This document shows positions 1 through 7,049 of a stretch of DNA of 14,813 nt, in pieces. Position 1 is the stretch's first letter, and every line of letters begins with the position of its first letter. The position numbers and the translations under genes were made by a program. The notes under the pieces were generated by a model that searched no databases, was not told where the DNA came from, and saw nothing but the letters and a program-made list of their open reading frames with translations. The stretch spans positions 1 to 14,813 of the forward strand of contig CACXGG010000077.1 in NCBI GenBank assembly GCA_902767145.1, written 5' to 3'. The stretch is from Oscillospiraceae bacterium. GTDB lineage: Bacteria > Bacillota > Clostridia > Saccharofermentanales > Saccharofermentanaceae.

Positions 1-21
1 ACGATTTGATTTATCTGTTAC

Positions 22-27
22 TATAAT
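22..27 (+). promoter_or_regulatory. -10 box of the promoter for the polymerase-like gene
   Basis: A perfect TATAAT lies 40 bases before the TTG start of the membrane protein, giving an expected transcript start near position 34. With a normal spacer the matching -35 box would fall at or just beyond the left edge, so only half of the promoter can be seen. Confidence 0.5.
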
Positions 28-66
28 GTATTTTTTACTGTAAAGAAGGTAAAAGGAGAGATATCT

Positions 67-1320
67 TTGGAAAATAAGACCCTTATATCCCGGTCAAAGG
101 AACACCATCTGTGGGACTGGGCTTTCTACATCTCCTATTTCTATGCATTCAACCTCGCCTTTTTCAAGACGACTCTCTATTCTGAACTCGATATATTCGA
201 TTACTACTATGAGCTGCGCTGGCTCATGTTCATAGCCACCGGAGTCATCCTCTTGGTGCTCATAAGGGATATCCTTTTCGTCTACGAAGACAGAAAGACC
301 CAGATAATATCCCTGATACTTCTTCTCATCGCCCTGCCGGGAGGCTGGCGTGATGACACATCCTCAAGAACGGTATTTCTCTTTATCGCCATCATTCTGG
401 CCTCCAGGACCAGATCTCTCAGGACCATCCTGAAGGTCGCCCTTTATAGCGGAACCTTCTGGCTTTTCATCTCCTTCATCGGATCAAAGATCGGATGGAT
501 CGAGGATCTTGTATATGGTGGCGGCAGGCACTCCTTCGGCATCATCTACTGTACTGATCTGGCATGCCATATCTTCTTCGTCCTGGTAACCCTCTGTCTT
601 CTCCGTGAAGGTAAGCTGAAGATCTATGATTATGCCATCCTCATATTTGCAAATATCGCCAATCTTCTCTGGATCAGGGGAAAGGTCTGCGCCGTCTGCC
701 TTCTTCTCCTTCTTCTGGGCATGCTCTGGAACCAGTTCGTGATCCCGCTCTTCTCCGGCATCTCCGGGAAGAAATATTACCAGGTCACAAGAAATGCCAT
801 CTGCGTCTTTCTGATCACCCTTCCGGTGCTCCTGGCTCTCATGTCCATCCTTCTTTCCTATTTCTACACTGACGATCCCGGGATCTTCTACAACAAGTAT
901 CCCATCATGCATACGCTCCAGCTGCGCTATGAGATGGGCTGTGAAGCCTTTGACCTCTATGAGGTCAAGAACTACGGTGTAGGCGTCTGGGAACAGGGCT
1001 ACGGTTCATCCACCACTCCTCCCGACTCCTATTTTGTCCTGGATATTTCCTACATGAAGATCCTCTTCTCCTTCGGAAGAGTACCTCTTCTCATCTTCAC
1101 GGGACTTCTCGTCTATACAGGCATACGAGCGTTCAGGGAAAAGAGATCATATCTTCTGATCCTCATGGTCATAGTAGCCATCGATGCAGCAGTGGAGCAC
1201 CACCTGAGCGACATCTCCTACGACAGCCTTATACTCGCATCCCTGGCTGTATTTGACACAGAAAAAGGAGGATCGCTCCTCCCTTCTAAACTTTCAGATA
1301 CCGCTAAGTCCAAGTCTTGA
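67..1320 (+). CDS. Polytopic membrane protein, O-antigen/capsule polymerase (Wzy)-like
   Basis: 417 residues with about ten hydrophobic segments (for example 20-35, 51-72, 79-91, 102-113, 122-143, 160-178, 187-222, 242-267, 339-352, 362-378). Near 154-164 is an R-H-S-F-G stretch, and near 320-336 a D-S-Y then membrane-helix stretch after a long outside loop (268-325). Both resemble the conserved regions of Wzy-type polysaccharide polymerases, which join repeat units on the outer face of the membrane. That assignment is inference from topology and these short motifs; no glycosyltransferase or flippase gene is visible beside it. The start is TTG at 67, supported by AAGGAG about 8 bases upstream; no in-frame ATG fits as well. 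The last 27 bases overlap the 3' end of the convergent NagA-like gene, and no terminator lies between them. A generic polytopic membrane protein is the alternative. Confidence 0.75.
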   Translation: MENKTLISRSKEHHLWDWAFYISYFYAFNLAFFKTTLYSELDIFDYYYELRWLMFIATGVILLVLIRDILFVYEDRKTQIISLILLLIALPGGWRDDTSSRTVFLFIAIILASRTRSLRTILKVALYSGTFWLFISFIGSKIGWIEDLVYGGGRHSFGIIYCTDLACHIFFVLVTLCLLREGKLKIYDYAILIFANIANLLWIRGKVCAVCLLLLLLGMLWNQFVIPLFSGISGKKYYQVTRNAICVFLITLPVLLALMSILLSYFYTDDPGIFYNKYPIMHTLQLRYEMGCEAFDLYEVKNYGVGVWEQGYGSSTTPPDSYFVLDISYMKILFSFGRVPLLIFTGLLVYTGIRAFREKRSYLLILMVIVAIDAAVEHHLSDISYDSLILASLAVFDTEKGGSLLPSKLSDTAKSKS

Positions 1321-2211
1321 CAGGGGATTTCCATAGCAGGCCGCTTCTACAGAAGCCTGCGGTATCCCGAAGGATAAAAGCCGCTCTGCCTCCTGACTCA
1401 TATATGTAACTGAACCGCCCAGGTTTCCGCCTTCACCAAAATACGTCCTTCCGTTCCTGACCTCCACATCAGTGTCAGCCAGCTTATATACACCGTCAGG
1501 CATATGGGCACCCCTCATGGAATCTGAGACCACGATGATCCGGTCCTCCCTCAGGATCTTAAAGATCATACGAAGATATGAAGGCTCTATATGTAATCCG
1601 TCACAGATGACCTCAGCGAAAACATCCGGGTGATCCGAAAGGGCTCCCAGTATCCCTGGAGACCTCTTAAGGGAAGGATCCATGGCATTCATGAGATGTG
1701 TAACGCTGGTAACTCCCGCTTCAAAAGCCCTGCAGGCCGTATCGTAATCCGCTTTTGTGTGGGCCAGGGAGATAACATATCTGTCCTTGAACTCACCTAT
1801 GAACTCAAAGGCTCCCGGAAGCTCCGGTGCGATGTCGATGATCTTCAGAAGCCCCGGATAATCAGCTTCCAGCTTCTCGATGAGCCTGAAACCGTCACCG
1901 GGATCTCTCATGGATGAGACATCCTGTACGGCAGCCATCTCTTTATTGAGGAAAGGGCCTTCCAGGTGGATGCCCAGGATCCTGCTGTGGGAGATACCCT
2001 CCGACTCCAGTTTCTCCTTCGCCCTCATGACAGCATCAAAACACCTGAAGATCTTATCCTCCGGCAGGGTCATGGTGGTGGGACAGAAGGCGATGACATC
2101 GTCCTTTCTGAGCTTTACGGCAAGGGTCCTGATATCATCCGCGATACCGTCGGAAACATCGACTCCGTAGGCACCGTGTATATGTGTATCAACAAAACCT
2201 GGAATATGCAC
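1294..2211 (-). CDS. NagA-like N-acetylglucosamine-6-phosphate deacetylase, barrel domain only
   Basis: An amidohydrolase of the NagA family, which removes acetate from GlcNAc-6-phosphate to give GlcN-6-phosphate. With the GTG start at 2211 it has 305 residues. The active-site set is present: H-I-H at 10-12, H-L-E-G-P around E84, H151 in L-A-H-T, H172 in T-H-L-M-N-A-M, H207, and D230 in V-S-D-S-M. NagA proteins are usually about 380 residues. Here the leading beta-strands and the closing G-x-x-A-D-L strand region are both absent, so only the TIM barrel remains. The start was chosen because GGAGG (2217-2221) sits 5 bases before this GTG; the open frame extends to a TTG at 2244 with a poorer site. 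The GTG lies 1 base after the stop of the preceding gene, which suggests coupled translation. The exact substrate is uncertain. Confidence 0.82.
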   Translation of the reverse strand: MHIPGFVDTHIHGAYGVDVSDGIADDIRTLAVKLRKDDVIAFCPTTMTLPEDKIFRCFDAVMRAKEKLESEGISHSRILGIHLEGPFLNKEMAAVQDVSSMRDPGDGFRLIEKLEADYPGLLKIIDIAPELPGAFEFIGEFKDRYVISLAHTKADYDTACRAFEAGVTSVTHLMNAMDPSLKRSPGILGALSDHPDVFAEVICDGLHIEPSYLRMIFKILREDRIIVVSDSMRGAHMPDGVYKLADTDVEVRNGRTYFGEGGNLGGSVTYMSQEAERLLSFGIPQASVEAACYGNPLSRLGLSGI

Positions 2212-2212
2212 A

Positions 2213-2620
2213 TCAGCCTCCGAAGGGATGGGCCATGGTATCAACAGCCTCGTTAAGTGATGTGATGGAATCGTGAAGCCTTCCGATCTCTTCGTTCAGT
2301 CCTTCAATATCGATGGAATCGATCTTCTCCATGGTGGTGGCAAGATCTCCTGTAGCTGTTTCGGTAAGATCGTTTATATGTGTTACCGTATCTCCCAGAT
2401 GAGCATCTGTTATCTCCTGGGATATGGCATCGATCTTTGACAGGGACTGCATGGATGCGTCACATACGGCATTTACCTTTTTCATGATAAAGCCTGCCAG
2501 GATCAGGATAGTCGCTGCCATCACCACAATACCGCAGGCGGTAATAAGCTGCATGAGGAATTCCAGCTTCTGATACTTTACGAGTTTCCTGTTCACCATC
2601 TCTTCGTTGTTGTAGTCCAT
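2213..2620 (-). CDS. Small membrane-anchored coiled-coil protein
   Basis: 135 residues. A short charged N-terminus is followed by one strong hydrophobic segment at about 22-46, then a long, mostly helical stretch (48-125) with hydrophobic residues spaced as in a coiled coil (repeated I/L with D, E, T and S), ending in a short P-F-G-G tail. It looks like the membrane-plus-signalling-helix part of a receptor or a DUF948-like protein, but no sensing or output domain is attached. It begins 2 bases after the stop of the GGDEF gene, whose last codons supply an AAAGGAAG ribosome-binding site, and its own last codons hold the GGAGG of the NagA-like gene. I do not recognise the family. The tight spacing suggests it works with the diguanylate cyclase upstream or the deacetylase downstream. 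Confidence 0.8.
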   Translation of the reverse strand: MDYNNEEMVNRKLVKYQKLEFLMQLITACGIVVMAATILILAGFIMKKVNAVCDASMQSLSKIDAISQEITDAHLGDTVTHINDLTETATGDLATTMEKIDSIDIEGLNEEIGRLHDSITSLNEAVDTMAHPFGG

Positions 2621-2622
2621 AC

Positions 2623-4152
2623 TTACTTCCTTTCACCTTCCTTTTCGTGATGTATCTTCTTCACAGCATACATCATGCTGTCACCTTCGTGGATGAAACT
2701 GTCTATCTCTCTTGTTCCGTCACTTAAGGCGATTCCGATGCTTATGGTCAGATCGTGATCGTTAACGCTTATAAGCTCCCCTATCTTCTTGTCCAGGGTC
2801 TTACAGTACTTATCGATCTTTCCCTTATCAAGGATACCATTGACTATAACGGCAAACTCATCGCCTCCAAGTCTGGCAGCAACACCCTTGGGGAATGTCC
2901 CGGCGATGGCCCTGGCCGTCTTCTGCAGGATCTCGTCACCCCTCTTATGGCCGAAGTTGTCGTTTATGCTCTTAAAGCGGTCGAGATCCATATAGAAAAG
3001 GGTCATCTTCTTTTCGGAATTATATTTCAGGAATTCATAGAAATACCTTCTGTTGAAAAGACCTGTAAGGGCATCGGTATTGGCGGCCTCCACCATCATC
3101 CTCTCATAGTTCTTCTCCACGGTGACATCCTCGATTATGATGAAATATCCGGATGTGTTGTCAAAGTAGTCTATGATCTCCTGTTCTGTAATATTCAGGA
3201 TCTTGTCTTCGAATACAAACTGTCTCTTCCTGGTACGTGTCTTCTCGTTGATCTTAGCCTCTCCCACAGGCTCCAGGTTCTTCCTGATCCAGTTGTGCAT
3301 ATTTGTCTTCATCGGGATGTTGACGAGCCTCTTAAATGCGTCGTTCATCTTGATGGCCTTGTGGTGAACATCACAGAGCACAAGGGGGAAAGGAAGGTTT
3401 TCTATGAGTATCGTAAGTTCCAGTCCCAGCTTGCCGAAATCCGTAACGTCATGGGCAACGCCCACTGTTCCGAAGATCTTTCCGAAGGGATCATAAAGAG
3501 GTGTCTTATACGTCTTGAGCTGCTTCATGCCCTCACTGGTCTTAAGGGGCTCATCAAAGACACATGTCTTACCTGTCTTCATGGTCTCCTCTTCAGACTC
3601 CATACATACGAACTCGCCTGATGCATATTCCTCGGGAGTGATATCCCAGATATAGTAGTGGCCTCTTCCCCTGATATCCTCCTTGGTCTTGTGCACGGTA
3701 TCGGAGAACTTTGTATTGACCTTCATATGGGCACCCTTTACGTCTTTGAACCATACAAGTGAGGGCTCGCTGTCGATCATGGTCTCCAGCATACAGCCGT
3801 TGAGCCATGCCATATATCTCTCACGGATATTTCCGATGAGCTTTTCTATCCTGAAACGCCTGATCTCATCATCCTCGGAAGCTGGCCATATGTCCCTGAC
3901 CTTAGAAAGGATATCACTTACATCGGCTGCGTCGCCGATGTAGACGACACTCTTGAAATCCGTTTTCTCTCCTTTAAAAGCCTTCCGGACTTCATCCCGG
4001 TCATCGGTCACAAGGACGGCGAAAACATCTTTTTCGTCACTGTTGACCCTTACTTCGATATCCCAGTCGATATCCCCTCTCTTACCGTCAAACCCGCTTA
4101 TAAGCTCAGTTAGATGGTCATCTTTAAGTCTGGTTCTAATATCGAGTAACAT
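2623..4152 (-). CDS. Diguanylate cyclase with PAS domains (GGDEF protein)
   Basis: Predicted to make cyclic di-GMP from two GTP. The start is taken as ATG at 4152 (509 residues), because GGAGG lies 7 bases upstream; the open frame runs on to a GTG at 4170, which would place that site inside the gene. Domains: an N-terminal region of about 1-105 with a weak response-receiver look; a first PAS domain at about 126-238 containing S-L-V-W-F-K-D and ending G-V-A-H-D-V-T-D; a second PAS-like domain at about 245-345 ending I-I-I-E-D-V-T; and a GGDEF domain at about 355-505. The catalytic motif G-G-D-E-F is intact at 429-433, and N-T-D-x-L-T-G-L-x-N-R-R, the usual domain opening, is at about 358-369. 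The inhibitory RxxD site that normally sits five residues before the motif reads F-P-K-G, so product feedback by that site is unlikely. No membrane segment is visible, so it is probably cytosolic. Confidence 0.93.
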   Translation of the reverse strand: MLLDIRTRLKDDHLTELISGFDGKRGDIDWDIEVRVNSDEKDVFAVLVTDDRDEVRKAFKGEKTDFKSVVYIGDAADVSDILSKVRDIWPASEDDEIRRFRIEKLIGNIRERYMAWLNGCMLETMIDSEPSLVWFKDVKGAHMKVNTKFSDTVHKTKEDIRGRGHYYIWDITPEEYASGEFVCMESEEETMKTGKTCVFDEPLKTSEGMKQLKTYKTPLYDPFGKIFGTVGVAHDVTDFGKLGLELTILIENLPFPLVLCDVHHKAIKMNDAFKRLVNIPMKTNMHNWIRKNLEPVGEAKINEKTRTRKRQFVFEDKILNITEQEIIDYFDNTSGYFIIIEDVTVEKNYERMMVEAANTDALTGLFNRRYFYEFLKYNSEKKMTLFYMDLDRFKSINDNFGHKRGDEILQKTARAIAGTFPKGVAARLGGDEFAVIVNGILDKGKIDKYCKTLDKKIGELISVNDHDLTISIGIALSDGTREIDSFIHEGDSMMYAVKKIHHEKEGERK

Positions 4153-4213
4153 GATAAGACCTCCGGACACACATATTGATACAGTTTCATTTTCCCACAG
4201 ATATGTGTCAGAG

Positions 4214-4242
4214 AATAGAAATCAGCATGTCCTATCTGTAAA
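4214..4242 (-). promoter_or_regulatory. Candidate internal promoter for the GGDEF gene
   Basis: On the minus strand TTTACA (4237-4242) and TCTATT (4214-4219) are separated by exactly 17 bases, in the 92-base gap between dtd and the GGDEF gene. The -35 box matches consensus at 5 of 6 bases and the -10 at 4 of 6. Downstream, ACACATAT (4169-4176) and ATATGTGT (4201-4208) form 8-bp inverted arms. This could let the GGDEF, small-protein and NagA-like genes be expressed apart from the first three genes. Confidence 0.4.
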
Positions 4243-4244
4243 CA

Positions 4245-4694
4245 TTATTTGAGGTCAGCAGAATCCATGATGATGGTAAAGGGTCCGTCGTTTACAAGGC
4301 TGACATCCATATGGGCACCGAAGACTCCCGTGCCCACATCGGGACATCTCTTCCTTATCTCTTCGACAATGTAGTCGTATAGCATCTCCGCAGTCTGAGG
4401 GTCACCGGCATTTATGAAGCTGGGCCTGTTCCCGTGCCTTATGTCGGCGTAAAGAGTGAACTGGGAGATAAGGAGCATCCCGCCGTTTACGTCAGCTATG
4501 GAAAGGTTGGTCTTGCCGTTTTCATCCTTGAATATACGAAGGCCCATGAGCTTTTTTATGAGCTTGTCGGCGGTCTCCTTTGTATCCTCTTTTCCTACTC
4601 CGATAAGGACCACATAACCCTTACCGATCTTTCCGGTAAGTTCCCCGTCGGATACGACTGATGCCTCAGATACTACCTGTACTACAAATCTCAT
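4245..4694 (-). CDS. dtd: D-aminoacyl-tRNA deacylase
   Basis: 149 residues, the normal size for bacterial DTD. The enzyme releases D-amino acids wrongly attached to tRNA, and also glycine from tRNA-Ala, and acts as a cytosolic homodimer. Family motifs are clear: S-Q-F-T-L-Y-A at 77-83 and N-D-G-P-F-T at 135-140, the latter holding the Gly-cisPro pair that reaches into the partner's active site. The usual residue after Gly-Pro is Val; here it is Phe139. The R-P-S-F region after G-N (88-93) also matches. It starts 3 bases after the stop of the M28-like gene, with GAAGGG just before, so it is read from the same transcript. In many Bacillota dtd follows relA; here it follows two atypical enzyme homologues. 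Confidence 0.96.
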   Translation of the reverse strand: MRFVVQVVSEASVVSDGELTGKIGKGYVVLIGVGKEDTKETADKLIKKLMGLRIFKDENGKTNLSIADVNGGMLLISQFTLYADIRHGNRPSFINAGDPQTAEMLYDYIVEEIRKRCPDVGTGVFGAHMDVSLVNDGPFTIIMDSADLK

Positions 4695-4697
4695 ATC

Positions 4698-5924
4698 TTA
4701 CCCTTCTATGGCAGTTGTGGCTGCCGCCTCGGATTCATCCACGATACCAGCCTGGATATCAGCCATCAGGGCATCGTAAGCCTCGTGGGTGATACCGTAG
4801 TCAGAACCCTTGAGAAGGGATTCCAGGATGACGAAGGCCACATTGTTTATCCTGGTCTGGAGAACATCAGTACCATCCTCGGTCATAAGGACCTCATCCA
4901 GTACCTCAGTGGAATCGAGATAAGTTCCCCTGATCATACCTCCGAACTCCTGAAGGTTCAGGTTCTTTGTCTCCTTCATATCATCCAGGGCATCGAAAAA
5001 GTAATCTCCGCTGTCGAAGAAAACGATGGGGATATTCGCTTCATCAAAGGGAACATAATCCGACTTATGTACCGTTACTTCCCTGTAGACATCATCAGTG
5101 CCGTCGCCGTTGACGTCAGCCACGATATTCGATTCGTTGTAAAGAAGGCTGAAGCCGTTAGTGGAAGCAAGAGTGTTGTCATAGGCAACGTCATATGCCT
5201 GATAGAGCTTTCTTCTCATGGCATATTTCTGGGAAAGGTCCAGTGAGTTAAATCCGGCACTGGCATATACCTTGTCACCCGAGTAGATACTGTCGATACA
5301 GTACATGACCTCGATGGACTGCTGCTCGGCAGAAGACAGTGTGTTATAGAAATGTGTAGCACCCATAAAGTCCCAGGAGCCGGCACCAAAGGCCACGATC
5401 ACCACATCAAATCCTGTCTTGTAATTCTGGATCTCCTTGGCAATGGTCATCAGGGTGGCGATACCCGATGCGTTGTCTGAGATACCGTCGTAGGAATAAT
5501 CAGAAGGCACCTCAGATGATGAATAAGCATCATCATAGTGGGCTCCGATGACTACAGTCTTCCTGATATCGGAATAATTACCCTCATCGTCTGCAGCGAG
5601 GAAGCCATCTCCCTCTATCCTGATAATGTAGTTGGCGGAGGTGGAGCCGTATACATTGGAGAAAGTCTGGGTCTCGACTTCATAGCCAAGCTCCTCGAAC
5701 TCCTCCTTTATCATCTGGCCTGCCTGGGCCTCACCTTCCGAAAAGGCTTTTCTGTAAGGGCATGCCTGGGCGAACTCCCTGGCAAAATCAGCTCCGTAGG
5801 TGCCGTAATCAGCAGGAAGGAGAGACTTTTCCGCCTCCTCGTCATCGGAACAGCCTCCCAGAGGCATAAGGATAAAACATGATGCCATAAGAGCGGCAAC
5901 TGTCTTCAGGATCTTCTTTGTCAT
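4698..5924 (-). CDS. M28-peptidase-like lipoprotein with a degraded active site
   Basis: 408 residues. A basic N-terminus, hydrophobic stretch and lipobox L-G-G-C (Cys25) mark a lipoprotein anchored on the outside of the membrane; an acidic linker follows. The fold matches M28 zinc aminopeptidases: G-A-H-Y-D-D with H129 and D131, and S-D-N-A-S-G with bridging D150. The next family signature, normally F-G-A-E-E-x-G-L-x-G-S, reads F-G-A-G-S-W-D-F-M-G-A, so Gly182-Ser183 replace the catalytic Glu and a zinc-ligand Glu. D211 in C-I-D-S fits the fourth ligand. The S-D-H element reads S-D-Y (288-290), and the final Y-H-T zinc His is not found in F-F-D-A-L-D-D (309-315). An Asp-rich loop at 270-278 has the D-x-N-x-D-G-x-x-D pattern of calcium sites. 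Its start overlaps the stop of the AroB-like gene as ATGA. It is probably a binding protein or altered hydrolase, not a standard peptidase. Confidence 0.85.
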   Translation of the reverse strand: MTKKILKTVAALMASCFILMPLGGCSDDEEAEKSLLPADYGTYGADFAREFAQACPYRKAFSEGEAQAGQMIKEEFEELGYEVETQTFSNVYGSTSANYIIRIEGDGFLAADDEGNYSDIRKTVVIGAHYDDAYSSSEVPSDYSYDGISDNASGIATLMTIAKEIQNYKTGFDVVIVAFGAGSWDFMGATHFYNTLSSAEQQSIEVMYCIDSIYSGDKVYASAGFNSLDLSQKYAMRRKLYQAYDVAYDNTLASTNGFSLLYNESNIVADVNGDGTDDVYREVTVHKSDYVPFDEANIPIVFFDSGDYFFDALDDMKETKNLNLQEFGGMIRGTYLDSTEVLDEVLMTEDGTDVLQTRINNVAFVILESLLKGSDYGITHEAYDALMADIQAGIVDESEAAATTAIEG

Positions 5925-6964
5925 TTATCATCTACCCCGCTTATTACCATAAGTCTCTTTGTAAAGACAGCCAGGGCCTCGTCGGTATCTGCCGTCCTGA
6001 CGATCCATCTTGAATCGGAAAGATCCACAAAATCGATCATCCTCTTACCCTGTCTTCTGAGGGAATCCTCCAGTGTCTTGACGATCATCTTAACCGGAGC
6101 GTCCCGGAGCATCACCGGAAGACCCAGTGCTTCATAGATCCTGGACAGGGGCTGTCTCCTTCTTTCATCTACAGACGCCAGAAGGCTCAGGGCAAGGGCC
6201 TCGCCTTCCGTATAGTTCATAAACCTGTAATAGCCTTCGATGGCACCGGCAAGCTCATTTCCAAGGGTCAGGAGCCTGGGATCCTTCTTCTCTATCCTGG
6301 TATGGGATGTATAGATCCTCCCCAGATATTCCCGAAGATCTCCCGGATCCTCAAGGCCTGTGATGAGCTCAAGATCGTCCAGGATGGCATATCTGATGAC
6401 TGCCGCATAACCGTTGGACCTGACCTTTGAAGGGATGGTCCTGTCAAAGGAGGGATCGATCATAACAAGGTCCGGATCAAAGGGGACCGAGAGCTCATCC
6501 TTCCTGCCGGACACATTGAGCCTTGCTTTTCTGGCAACGCTTCCCTCTATCATGGCATTGAGAGTCGTGGGTACGGCGATAAAGCCGATACCGGGATCGA
6601 ATATCTGCGCGGCAAAACCTGCTGCGTCAAGAACGCTGCCTCCCCCCAGGGCGATCATATAGTCACAGGGGCCAAAACCGAAGTCTGTGAGATATTTAAG
6701 GATCTCTTCAACGACAGAAAGCTTCTTTCCCGTATCCATGTTAAGGAGGGGGATCAGCACCGGCTTTACGCCTCTTTCGATGAACTGGTTCTCGAAACGG
6801 TTGTAATAATAACCGCTTACGGCGCGGTCAGACACCACGGCCACCTTAAGGTCCTTGGGATCCTTAACGCCGGTATGCTCCAGGACATAGGCTGCAACCT
6901 GGTCGAAAGCCACGCCCAGACCGCATAAACAGTGGTATCGTCTGTCACAATTTAAGATATCCAT
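5921..6964 (-). CDS. AroB-like (dehydroquinate synthase fold) protein lacking the zinc ligands
   Basis: 347 residues, the usual AroB length. AroB converts DAHP to 3-dehydroquinate using NAD and zinc. The NAD-binding half is well kept: L-G-G-G-S-V-x-D-x-x-G-F-A-A at 106-119, V-P-T-T-L at 131-135, K146 and N150 in the S-V-x-x-K-x-x-x-N segment, and F-D-P-D-L-V-M-I-D at 162-170. The metal half is not. G-L-A-E-V-I-K-Y reads G-Y-A-A-V-I-R-Y (185-192), so the Glu ligand is A188. G-H-T-F-G-H-A-I-E reads G-N-E-L-A-G-A-I-E (235-243), so both His are lost. L-H-G-E-A reads T-E-G-E-A (252-256), so the third ligand is E253. The start ATG has no clear ribosome-binding site. A diverged function or pseudoenzyme is likely; an iron-type or glycerol-1-phosphate dehydrogenase fits the motifs less well. 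Confidence 0.85.
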   Translation of the reverse strand: MDILNCDRRYHCLCGLGVAFDQVAAYVLEHTGVKDPKDLKVAVVSDRAVSGYYYNRFENQFIERGVKPVLIPLLNMDTGKKLSVVEEILKYLTDFGFGPCDYMIALGGGSVLDAAGFAAQIFDPGIGFIAVPTTLNAMIEGSVARKARLNVSGRKDELSVPFDPDLVMIDPSFDRTIPSKVRSNGYAAVIRYAILDDLELITGLEDPGDLREYLGRIYTSHTRIEKKDPRLLTLGNELAGAIEGYYRFMNYTEGEALALSLLASVDERRRQPLSRIYEALGLPVMLRDAPVKMIVKTLEDSLRRQGKRMIDFVDLSDSRWIVRTADTDEALAVFTKRLMVISGVDDK

Positions 6965-6971
6965 GCTCTAT

Positions 6972-6980
6972 ATAATATCA
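6972..6980 (-). promoter_or_regulatory. Extended -10 promoter of the AroB-like block, possibly leaderless
   Basis: On the minus strand TGATATTAT gives an extended -10 (TGnTATTAT). The transcript would begin 7 bases later, at about 6964, which is the first base of the ATG. No Shine-Dalgarno sequence is visible, which agrees with a leaderless or very short leader message. The -35 region is weak. Confidence 0.45.
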
Positions 6981-6993
6981 TTTTCGTCGAAAA
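6981..6993. promoter_or_regulatory. Palindrome between divergent promoters
   Basis: TTTTCG-T-CGAAAA is a perfect 6+1+6 inverted repeat located between the two divergent -10 boxes (6972-6977 and 6999-7004). The place suits an operator that would affect both gltX and the AroB-like block. It is short and could be chance. Confidence 0.3.
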
Positions 6994-6995
6994 AG

Positions 6996-7004
6996 TGATA
7001 CAAT
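6996..7004 (+). promoter_or_regulatory. Extended -10 promoter of gltX
   Basis: TGATACAAT is an extended -10 (TGn plus TACAAT, 5 of 6). The expected transcript start is near 7011, leaving a leader of about 39 bases before gltX. No good -35 is seen. The leader holds AAAGGACGG about 12 bases before the ATG, a rather distant ribosome-binding site. Confidence 0.5.
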
Positions 7005-7049
7005 GCCCGTTGTATGTATTTTTAAATAAAAGGACGGACAGCTGAACAA

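Noticed and set aside
1338..1370. GC-rich hairpin near the 3' end of the NagA-like gene as a terminator
   Set aside because: The arms GCAGG/CCTGC and CTTC/GAAG pair with a bulge, but no T-run follows on either strand and it lies inside the coding region.
2755..3621. 288-codon plus-strand frame
   Set aside because: It lies wholly antisense to the GGDEF gene, which has clear domains and a ribosome-binding site; the frame is a shadow of codon bias.
4169..4208. ACACATAT/ATATGTGT arms as a terminator after dtd
   Set aside because: The loop is 24 bases, the stem is AT-rich, and no T-run follows; at most a regulatory site.
5921..6964. sn-Glycerol-1-phosphate dehydrogenase or iron alcohol dehydrogenase
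   Set aside because: The G-F-A-A, V-P-T-T-L, S-V-x-x-K-x-x-x-N and G-x-x-x-V-I-x-Y series follows dehydroquinate synthase along its length, so the AroB family is the better match.
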